Origin: Tenodera sinensis
Lineage: Eukaryota > Arthropoda > Insecta > Mantodea > Mantidae
Length of the DNA stretch: 64,000 bases
Reading direction: 5' to 3'
Assembly: GCA_030765045.1 (NCBI GenBank)
Contig: CM060963.1
Coordinates: 69,791,117 to 69,855,116 of the forward strand
Shown here one piece after another: positions 55,301 through 64,000 of this stretch (its first letter is position 1; each line of letters starts with the position of its first letter). The notes under the pieces were generated by a model. It had not been told where the DNA came from. It searched no databases and saw only the letters and a list, made by a program, of their open reading frames with translations. Position numbers and translations under genes: made by a program.

Positions 55301-55645
55301 TTCTGACTGTGCACCGTCCGTGTCCCTACCGTATTGGGGCGTTTTTGACATAACCCACTGTGTTCTGGCTATGCACTATCCGTTTCCCTATCGTATTGGT
55401 GCAATTTCTGCATAACTCACGGTGTTCTGATTGTGTACCACCCGTGTACCTACCATATCATTGTCATTTCCACACAACCTGGGGTGCTCTGACTATGCGC
55501 TATCGGTGTCTCTACCGTGTCGTTGATATTTCCACACGACCCACGTGTTCTTACTCTACCAACCGGATTTCTACCCTGTGGTGTCATGGTTTCTACAGAA
55601 CCTAGTGATTTTCGACTATGCGCACTTTGTTTCTAGGTTGATTTT
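55301..55645. repeat. About 61-bp minisatellite, 5.5 units
   Basis: Tandem units of the form 'TTCTGACTATGCACTATCCG' + 'TGTCCCTACCGTATTGGTG' + 'CATTTCTACACAACCCACGG', diverging by 15-25% from one another. The 81-codon plus ORF across it reflects the repeat, not a gene. Confidence 0.75.
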
Positions 55646-58634
55646 AGTATGCTCGTTTTGTTATGTCTATTTCATAAGCAGTGGATCACAAAGAAGAACA
55701 CATCGTTAGAACTATGGTGCTTATTTGATCTTCCTTAAAAACACACACTATTTTATCTTTTTTCACCTTTAACCATCAAGATGGTACTTTTAATCAGTGT
55801 GTTGTCACAGCTATCTGGCAGATGGCAAAACTGCTGATGCTGCTGTGCCTATGTAATTTAATCTTCGCCCATGGTGAACAACATGATTAATATGATGCGC
55901 GGGTACGGAAAGTGCAGGAAATGGCCAAACTGCAAGCCTGCCAAATCGGCACTGTGGTTGTTTCAAGTGGCCTACCTGCCGCGATGGTGTTCCGGTCATG
56001 TTCATAAAATTAATCTTATGACCAGGCAGCGAAACTTGGACCCAATTGAAACAGGTTGGGTGCAACTGTACCACAGGAGGGCGTAAAGTATACACTTTTT
56101 ATCCTTGAAATTATATACGCATGTTTTCAAATCAAAATAAATCCATTCTAGATTTAGAACAGGGTGTCTATGAATTCATAACAGAAATAGCATATGTTCT
56201 CCTTCATCATATGTTTTTATGGTTGCAGAATTAGCAATACACTGCACCGTAAAATATTATGTAAAAGTTTCAAAGATAAATATCCTGCAGTTCTCACTGA
56301 AGGTGCACTCAACGTTAGAAGATGCGATGTGGAGTGGGCAAGCATAAATACCTGTGCAATTCTTGTACTTTGTTATTCTCAGGTGGACTGTTTCTGATCA
56401 AAGATGCTTGATTACACACAACTTGGCACATGGGCGATTTTTATGTGGAACTGCAACAGACCCACTCTCGTATTGTAAACAACATTAGGTACCGTAAAAA
56501 ACATTTAACCTGAAGTCATCCGTCTCTCTCCCTCTGTCTGTCAGTGTCCAAAGTGTCGTTGCTCTTGACTAATCCTCATTAACACCGACAAGGTGCGCTG
56601 GGTGTGCGAAAATGAGCAAGCTCTCCCCGTAAATCATATAGAATGCCCTTCTTGGCAGCTCTCAAACACAGCACACAATCGGAACACGCTAGCTCAGGCA
56701 TGGGCAAATCGGCTCAAATGGGCCAGTCTACTGAAACTCCTTGCCTCACTCCACCTGCCATCCCTGCCTACACTGCTGTTCAGGTTCCGACACGCCTCGC
56801 TCAGTAGTGTTTCATGAAGAGTGGTAGTGAGAATTTGTTGTAAGTTACAAGAACAGGAATGTTCGCTGTTTAATATGCGGATGTCAATTTGCAAATTGTG
56901 TTACAATATCAAACGCCACTTTGATCAATAGCATAAGCCAAACTTACAGACTTTTATTTACAATTTCAAAACATACTTTAAAAACATACAATATACTATA
57001 TAGCAATACAATTTTGCTGCTGTATTTATTGTGAAAGAGAAACAATTTAGTATGTTAATCATAAGGATATTACGTGCGTAAGATACAAGAAGGTTATAAA
57101 CTTCAAGATTATGTAATTTGCTTAACCACAGTAATATTTATTGTATGAAAAATACATGTAATATAAACATAATAGTCAATAACAGTGCAGAAATTATCAC
57201 TACCGCGCAGATGGAAAGAAACCACAATTGCATATGTTGCATCCAAACAACCTTCGTCACTCGGCAGGAGAATGTGGGGTGGGTAAGGCAAGTTCAATCA
57301 CTCCCTCTCCTTTCGTGCCCATGACTGCGCTAGCTCATCTGTAGAAAACAACTTCAACACTCGAAGAGGGCCTAAATATAACTATGGCATAATTGTTTCA
57401 ATTTCTGAGAAGTAAACCATTTCACCTACCTAACTTTCCAACCCAAACGAAATTCCGGTTTCGAAAGAGGAAAGTGTTCCTTTAAGAACTCTTGCCTCAG
57501 AATCCTTAGACAATTAAAATTCAGTTAACGTCTAAGACCAAGGGAGGAAGAGGAAGTAGCTAATTCACTGTAAAATGTTCAGCATTCCTCAATAATCTGA
57601 CTTAGATGTGAAACATTTATATCACTTGTTTAGCTACATAGTACATCATGCTAAATTTTAAAATGTTATGTCTAGACATTCCTTTCATACACCTAAAAGC
57701 AGTTGTTATTCTCAAAGCCGTATTACAGTACAACTTAAGTATATACACAATTTTGTGATCTCTGTATGAGACGATTTTCATTTATTTGTCATCAACAGTG
57801 TAGCAACCTCTCACTTTCTCTCTAGATGTTGTTAGTAATCTGAAGTGGCTGCTTTAAGATGCCTGTTTGGCTTTCAAGTCATACTTCCGCAGTACTTCTT
57901 TACTATGCTGTTATGTGAAGTTTTTGTCATTAAAAAAGCTCTTCCTCTTATAAATGAGTAGCCTTATAAGGCTGATTATCCTTATACGCTGCTAGCTCCC
58001 AGATATCTGAATCTAATCATGTTGTGATATATTATCTTTTTTCCTTTGGTTCTGAGTTAAGGCTGAATGCAGTCATAGCAATTCCATATTCACATACACT
58101 TAAAGAGACGGATATAAAACCAATGGTGGGTTAGTTGTATACAGAATTTCAGCACTACGTTCTATAATGCCCGACTGACTTCACCGACATGTTATCCAGT
58201 TTAAAATCTCCAGCGTGAAGGCTATATTGTAATAACAGACTGAGAATTGCTCATACTAGAATTGCGTATTCCGAGCTGTTGGACAGAAGCCCTTCGTTCT
58301 TCTGTGAGAAGAGCCAAACAATTGTAGAACAGAACATGTTCACATATCCTCTTTTCGCCGAGCTGGAGGGCTTAGACGATGAAAGTAATTCATATGTAGG
58401 TGTGCCTGTTAGCTTCAAAATGAGGTATTTAATACTTAACGCATTGTAAAAGTGTTATGAAATAACACAAATTTAAATTAATATGTGGACTGGATCTTGG
58501 GGATACTGGATTTTGACCTTCGAAAGCAGGGAAACGCACCCTAATCTAAACACACTGTCTTGCTCATGGGTTCCATCGTGTTGCACAAACAATACGGTCT
58601 AATTATAACAATGTTAATAATTTGATGTCCTCAA
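55646..58634. other. No supported gene in 3 kb
   Basis: 55810-56100 and 56570-56830 are less AT-rich with overlapping short ORFs on both strands but no domains. 'agctcaggcatgggcaaatcgg' at 56690 resembles a hAT-type end, without a partner. Confidence 0.35.
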
Positions 58635-58635
58635 C

Positions 58636-59465
58636 TAAAAATCTGATGTGCTGCACTCACATGACTTTCTCTACTCTTGTACTAACCATTCTTATTAACT
58701 CATATTCCGAGATCTTCTTCGCGTTAGTTGAGGTAAACATCTGCAGAAATTATCTTATTGTTTATCTTGTAGGTACAAGGAGAAAATGGGATTACAGTAG
58801 GCCTTGAGCGATAGTCAAATCTTTTAATGCTTTCAAATTACGTTCTCTTTGTACGGTTAACATATAAAAAATAAATAGCGATATTCCATTTGACAGACAT
58901 GTAAGGTCTCCAAAACTCACACAAATAATGAGGAATATCTCCAAAATGGTTTACTCTACGAAAAAAATTATTCAGATATAAATTGTGTTTTAGCAAATTC
59001 TACATTTTTTGTAGAGTAAGATTTTCTCTATCTCTTACGGTTTACAAGTTTATGCAAAAGTCATCCAGAGTAAATAGGAATTCAGGGCCTATAGCCATAG
59101 AATTCAAGATATACATTTCATTTGTCATAAAAATATCTCAAACATATGGCGTTTTAATAAAAATCGTTAGAGCCATTTTCAAGAACAAATTCGAAAAATG
59201 TTTCATGTAAATGGAAGTTTAGGGTGGTGAAATTTTCTTCAAAATCTTCGTGTCGCATCCTTGAAAGACATTTAACTTAAATACAACTTTGGTTCTTAAC
59301 CGACTTTTCGTTTTTGACTTATGTTGTCCACAGACTGACAGACACACACACACGGACCTTTCTAAAAATGCTTCTTTTTTTATTCAGGCGGCCGCAAAGC
59401 ATATTTCCGGTGAAATCTCGACATCGAATTTTTGGGTGTAACGCAATACTTCCTCTACTTAACTT
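58636..59465 (-). repeat. Family A, near full-length copy, inverted
   Basis: From 'aaaaatctgatgtgctgcactcacatgactttctctactcttgtac' to the 5' end 'gtaacgcaatacttcctctactta'. The microsatellite is short here (ACACACACACACGG at 59341-59354). Confidence 0.85.
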
Positions 59466-59755
59466 ACTCTATGACATTAATCCTTTTAAAATTATACTCT
59501 ATTCTGTTTAAACAGGTGTTTTTAAAATCCCCTAAACCTACACCTACAGAGAGAGAGACTGCCTGAATTACCGTTACCCCCTCAGCCCATCCTTATTAGT
59601 TGGGGTGCTTGCCTGAATGCTGTGATAATTACTGTGATAATTTCGATGTCATTAAATCGGTATGAGTTGAAACTGATAGTTACATAATTAAGAAAATAAT
59701 ATTTCTATTTTTGAAATCTAAAGTAAACGTTTGTTGTAGTAGTAAACAGTTTCAC
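59466..59755. other. No gene seen
   Basis: Unassigned. Confidence 0.35.
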
Positions 59756-60230
59756 TCCAGGTGATGCAGTGTGTATCAGAGTTTTACAAGCAGCATTTGA
59801 ATCTGAAAATGTGCAGAAGGATCTGATTAACATTAAAGCCAACTTCTGTAATCTACCCTCTTCAATAAAAAATTAGAAGCTGTATGTCTGCCACTGTTAG
59901 ATTCAACGTCAATTGTTGAGGAATTTCGAAGATCCCTCAATTCTGCCCCTGGAAAAGTGGATGCAGTGGCGAAGAACAAACTGGAGAGGGTCATAAGTGC
60001 GAACTCCGACTATGCATTCTTGTGTTCAGTGAAAAGGTTTCTTTATGGCGAGCACTCGAATGAACAATTCGACCTCACACTGTCACAAATCTGTTTCTTT
60101 AAGTCTGGCGATGTAGAAAGGTCATTCTATACATATTGACTGACAAACGCAGACACCTCACAGAAAACAATGTAGAATTAATGTTGTTAGTTGTTAACTG
60201 TGCTAAAAAAAGTGAAGTGATGTAAGGAAA
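59756..60230 (+). pseudogene. hAT-type transposase C-terminal relic (CGGBP1-like type)
   Basis: Frame pieces in order: FTPGDAVCIRVLQAAFESEN (about 59760), VQKDLINIKANFCNLPSSIK, then after a frameshift near 59869 LEAVCLPLLDSTSIVEEFRR, VDAVAKNKLERVISANSDYA, GEHSNEQFDLTLSQICFFK, SGDVERSF, and after a second frameshift (60135) LTDKRRHLTENNVELMLLVV. The end 'CDVERSFS.YK..L...RR....N' is the conserved dimerisation end of hAT transposase-derived proteins often annotated as CGGBP1-like. Two frame breaks make it dead. No TIRs located. Confidence 0.6.
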
Positions 60231-60404
60231 TTGGTGCAAGAATTATAGTGCTTATTTTAGTGTGTTTGTCCTTTGATCGTGCATGTTCCATAGTTTGATG
60301 GTACATGAATGTATGCATATTTTGCTATTTTATAGTGCATGAAAGTCTTGTCTTTAGTCTTCACATAGGGATGCTTTTAAAAGATTCATATCGCTTAAGC
60401 CGGC

Positions 60405-60549
60405 GAATTTCCCTTGCAACTACAAGAAAACATAGATATAAATAAACTATTCTCCAGATGTTTATCTGGATTAAGATGAATCAGGTACAAGAATACCTTT
60501 TATAAGAATAGTCTGTAGAACAGTCATGTGAATGTAACCCATCAGATTT
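60405..60549 (+). repeat. Family A 3'-end fragment
   Basis: 'cccttgcaactacaagaaaacatag ... gtagaacagtcatgtgaatgtaacccatcaga' and its terminal T-run, into which the next copy has inserted. Confidence 0.8.
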
Positions 60550-60551
60550 TT

Positions 60552-61426
60552 ACTTTCTCTACTGGTAAGTAGGGGAAGTATTATATTCCACCCAAAAATT
60601 CGATGTCGAGATTTCACCGGAAATATATGTTTTGAGGCCCCCTGAATCCAAAAAAAGCATTTTTAGAAAAAGGTCCGTGTGTGTGTCTGTGTGTGTGTCT
60701 GTCTGTCAGTCTGTCAGTCTGTCAGTCTGTCAGTCTGTGGACAGCATAGCTCAAAAACGAATAGTCGGTTAAAAACCAAAGTTGGTATTTAAGTTTAATG
60801 TATTTCAAGGATGTGACACAAAGATTTTGAAGAAAATTGCTCCACCCTAAACTACCCTTTACATGGAAAATTTTTCGAAAATTTTTAATTTCTTGAAAAT
60901 GGCTCTAACGATTTTGATTAAAATGTCATATGTTTGAGATATTTTGATGACAAATGAAATGTATATCTTGAATTTTCTGGCTATAGCCCCTGTAGTCGTA
61001 TTTACTCTGGACGAATTTTGCATAACTGGTAAACCGTTATAGATAGACCAAATTATACTATACAAAAAATGTAGATCTTGCTAAAATACACAATTTATGT
61101 CTCAATAAATGTTCTTGTAGGGTGAACCATTTCGGAGATATTCCTTGTTATGTGTGTGAGTTTCGGAAAACCAGCGAAATGCAACAACGTTGTTCATTTT
61201 TTTATATGTTAATCGTGCAAAGAGAACGGAATCACAAAGGTGAAAAAGATTTGACTGTCGCACAAAGCCTTCTGTATTCTAATATCTCCCTTGCACCTAC
61301 AAGGACATAAAGAATAAGATAATTTGTACGAATGTTTATCTTAACTAACATGGAGATATAGGAATAAGAGTTTGTTGGAATGGTTAGTACAGAGTAGAGA
61401 AAGTCATGTGAGTGCAACACATCAGA
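60552..61426 (+). repeat. Family A, complete copy
   Basis: ACTTTCTCTACTGGTAAGTA to GTGCAACACATCAGA. It contains a short GT tract and four CAGTCTGT units (about 60704-60738). It begins in the T-run that ends the older copy at 60405, so target and donor end coincide. Close in sequence to 42555-43446, hence young. Confidence 0.92.
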
Positions 61427-61435
61427 TTTTTTTAT

Positions 61436-62335
61436 CTAGATTGGCAATCTGGACCATCTCGTCTCCACGTGGGCTGCACATGTGCCAGGGATAAGCAGTT
61501 TTCTTACATCTATTCGTAACCGATTCGTAGCCACTTTCACTCTCAACATTGTGAAAACGGACGTACTGACAAAGGAAACATAAAGCAACGTTTTACTTCC
61601 TGTTTCTTAGCAAATGCTTGATATAAGTACCATTGGAATTTGAATACCAGGTTCACTACCGTAAAAAGTTCAACTTATCTATATGGTATTATTCACGTGG
61701 TGCATAGACAGTGCGTGTCACAACACAGGAACCAGTTTGGTTATGACCGATAAGATAGCAGGACAACTTAATTTAAATAACCTTTAAGGAGAATATTAAC
61801 ACGCGAGATAAGTTATAAAAAAGTGGAAGCGTTTTTGTCATCAGAAATAGCATTTACTATGCAAGGTATTGACGCAAATGGCACTGAGGTTACAACCTTT
61901 ACTGTTATTCATTATGCTTCTTTTATTCGAAACCGTTAATTAAGTCGTTAACAGACTATACTGTTCATTTATAATACTTTAAGCGCCATGACTACAAAAG
62001 ATTTGTTCCTACTCTTTGTACAAACATACAAATTAGTATGGCATTGCGTTTTGCAATGTCAATTCAATTTGTCGTGTACTCTTACACATTATCTGTTTTT
62101 AGAATTGCATTTCACCTAATTAATGGTTGAAAACGGACAGTTAGTTTTCAAAGTTGGTATTAGGTGCAGGAGCTTTAACTAAGTGCTAGCTCAGATGAAT
62201 TGGTCGGTAATTTATTGCCTTAGATTTGCTCGGACCTCTTTTTTTTTAATGATCGCTCTTTAGCTGTTGTGGTTCTGAGCGTCCCATTCTGTATTGGGCA
62301 TGGAGGACCATTTTATTTTGCTCAGAGGCCTCTTA
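61436..62335. other. No gene seen
   Basis: Unassigned AT-rich DNA. Confidence 0.4.
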
Positions 62336-62530
62336 ATCAGGCTTGAATAAATGTGCTGTAAATCTACAACTCGGGAACACCGGCCTTATTGACCTTCCAA
62401 AAGAAGCCATGTTGATGATTTTTACGCCCAAAAAAGTTAATCGCCCTCCGCCAGGTTTGAACCCGCGACCTAATGTTACACCTAGACCACGGAGGACGAT
62501 TTGGAGAAGGGTGGAAGGCTGTGACTTCCA
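62336..62530 (-). repeat. tRNA-derived SINE, type 3
   Basis: Minus strand: head with GTGGTCTAGGTGTAACATTA (A-box-like) and GGTCGCGGGTTCAAACC (B box), body 'ggcggagggcgattaacttttttgggcgtaaaaa' and 'ggtgttcccgagttgtagatttac'. Partner of 19815-20100. Overlapping ORFs on both strands are fortuitous. Confidence 0.75.
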
Positions 62531-62689
62531 TCTTGTAAGGGTTTTTATGGAATATCCAGTAAGTTTGAGCATAAGTCACGGTTTTGTTTCATACACTGCT
62601 TATTGGCTAATAACGCTGAAACTTACTTAACAAAACATTTGTTTACAAGCAAAATATTTTCTCTGTTTTGAAACAATCATTACTTTTAC

Positions 62690-63216
62690 TACGAGTTCCA
62701 CGCAGCAGTATTTGCGTTCCACCCAAAAATTCGATATAAATATGTAATGAAAAGTACACGTTTTCAGTGCCTTGAATCCCGATATTAGGAAATCTATATG
62801 CGCCCGCTCGCGTGTGTGTGTGTACGTGCGTGTGCGCGTGCGTGTGCGTGCCAAGCGACAAGAAGATTTCCAAGAAAATCCCCATACCCCAAACTAGACT
62901 TTACATGAAAAGTATTTCAAAACCTTGGGTTTTCTGGTTAAATAGCTGTAAGGATTTTGAATAAAATACTATGTGTTTAAGATATTTATCATGATGAATG
63001 AAATGTATATTTTGAATTTTCTGGCAATAGCCTCTGCAGCCTGTACATTCTGCAAGAGACAAGATCTTACTATACAAAATCCAGTTAAAGGATCTACAAA
63101 AGCAACCTTATTTGGACCCCTACGTAAATGAATATATCCTAATACGATTTGTCATCTATTTTTTGTGGAGATAACCATTTCCAGATATTCCTTTTTATTT
63201 TTCAATGCTTATTTCT
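62690..63216 (+). repeat. Family A copy, 5' segment
   Basis: 'acgcagcagtatttgcgttccacccaaaaattcgat' through a GT/GC-rich site (62815-62850) to 'agataaccatttccagatattc', then broken by a TTAA insertion. It resumes at 63823. Confidence 0.75.
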
Positions 63217-63220
63217 TAAC

Positions 63221-63818
63221 CCTTTAATTGGCAGCATTGCTTACAAGCAGCATATGAATTTGCTAAGTTTTGAGATACTTTATGGGCTTTCGTTTTAGTT
63301 TGTTGTTATGCTGACCTAAATAAATAAAATTCAGGTATTTGGAACTGTCTTACCGTGTAAAAATATTACATTTTTTTTCAATAAAAATATGCCATTGCAC
63401 CGATTATTTTACTTGGGTCCTCCCCTTCCTTTACGTCGGTCTGGGTGGCTCAGTTGGTTAGACGCTGGCTTACTGATCCCAAGGTCGCGGGTTCAAACCC
63501 GGTCTAGGCCGATGGTTTTTAAGTGTGCTTAAAAACAACAGCTCCATGTCAGTAGATTTACTGGCATGTAAAAGAACTCCTGCGGGACGAAATTCCGGCA
63601 CACCGGCGACGCTGATGTGATCCTGGCAATTGACAGCGTCGTTAAACAACAAAATAATTAATTCCCTTCCTTTACATTCCTTGACATTGCGTAGCGCCTT
63701 AACCATCATAGCTATTCGAATCCCTTTAGCTAAGGTGCCTTCCAAAGGGATACGAAAACCGATTTAGTAATTAGAGGAAGAACGACATATGTAGCAAAAT
63801 GACTTGCCAATTAAAGGG
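63221..63818. mobile_element. piggyBac-type MITE with TTAA target duplication
   Basis: Ends CCCTTTAATTGGCA at left and TGCCAATTAAAGGG at right, a perfect 14-bp TIR. TTAA lies at 63217-63220 and 63819-63822. CCC-starting TIRs with TTAA duplications are the mark of piggyBac-superfamily insertions. No transposase ORF: 598 bp, of which about 230 bp is a later SINE. Sits inside a family A copy. Confidence 0.85.
63435..63663 (+). repeat. SINE type 6 with 12-bp target duplication, inside the piggyBac MITE
   Basis: GTCGGTCTGGGTGGCTCAGT TGGTTAGACGCTGG (A box) and AAGGTCGCGGGTTCAAACCC (B box), then 'cagctccatgtcagtagatttactggcatg', tail 'gtcgttaaacaacaaaataatt'. Flanked by CCCTTCCTTTAC at 63423-63434 and 63664-63675. 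Same SINE as 40258-40497. The 91-codon minus ORF over it is fortuitous. Confidence 0.9.
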
Positions 63819-63822
63819 TTAA

Positions 63823-64000
63823 GTGAGAAGGCATTATTTTTCTCGCTCTTCTCCTGGTCGTGCAAAGAGAACGGAATTTTAAAGCCATCACACAGCGACT
63901 AGCTCTAAAAATATTTGATTTTCGCTTACATCTACTGTATTCCCCTATTCCCATTGTACCTATAGGTAAGTATTAACAAAAGCATTGGAGAAGGTTTGTA
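63823..64000 (+). repeat. Family A copy, 3' segment (runs off the window)
   Basis: 'gtgagaaggcattatttttctcgctctt', 'cgtgcaaagagaacggaattttaaagcc', 'cccattgtacctataggtaagta': continuation of 62690-63216 after the TTAA insertion. Confidence 0.75.

Noticed and set aside
63435..63510. tRNA genes (also at 34760-34831, 40000-40060, 51785-51860, 30040-30105)
   Set aside because: A and B boxes are present, but acceptor stems do not pair and each continues into a SINE body; target duplications enclose the whole SINE.

Overview
The window is AT-rich, intron/intergenic-type eukaryotic DNA, most likely from an arthropod with a large, transposon-filled genome. It carries fragments of Jockey-type LINEs, many tRNA-derived SINEs, hAT, piggyBac and mariner-like DNA elements, and long AC/GT microsatellites. 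Nothing looks bacterial or viral: there are no operons, CRISPR arrays or dense coding. An insect is the best guess. A hemimetabolous lineage such as cockroach/termite or an orthopteroid is only an impression from the repeat content.

I find no complete host gene. The best host-coding candidates are a short Cys-rich terminal exon with acceptor site and poly(A) signal (44029-44341, +) and an unrecognised, broken ORF on the minus strand (about 47250-49500) that a LINE has split. Long ORFs built of alternating Thr/His or Cys/Val are microsatellite artefacts.

The dominant feature is one unrecognised interspersed repeat, here called family A (about 0.83-0.89 kb full length). More than 30 full or partial copies lie on both strands from end to end. 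Copies start with an imperfect hairpin (ACTTTCTCTAC ... GTAGAGAAAGTA), end in CATCAGA followed by Ts, and sit in T-runs. They repeatedly carry a GT/AC microsatellite at the same internal point. Other copies have grown a GA microsatellite or a 43-nt A-run at other fixed points.

Region by region. 0-9 kb: family A copies, SINE-like units, a hAT-type end and a 0.56 kb foldback. 9.3-10.7 kb: two TIR elements side by side. 13-19 kb: family A, SINEs, hairpins and a clean 1.1 kb hAT-type non-autonomous element with an 8-bp target duplication. 19-25 kb: a graveyard of LINE reverse-transcriptase tails. 25-35 kb: family A, SINEs, a Jockey gag relic and a very long AC tract. 35-44 kb: mariner-like transposase relic, a LINE tail carrying a nested family A copy, and a family A copy inserted in another. 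44-50 kb: candidate terminal exon, quiet AT-rich DNA, then a 5'-truncated Jockey-clade LINE with intact reverse transcriptase. 50-58 kb: foldback, a split SINE, a minisatellite and quiet DNA. 58-64 kb: family A, a hAT transposase relic, and a three-level nest (family A > piggyBac-type MITE > SINE).

Most of the sequence is therefore a record of successive transposon insertions, and several nests fix the order of events and the exact element ends.
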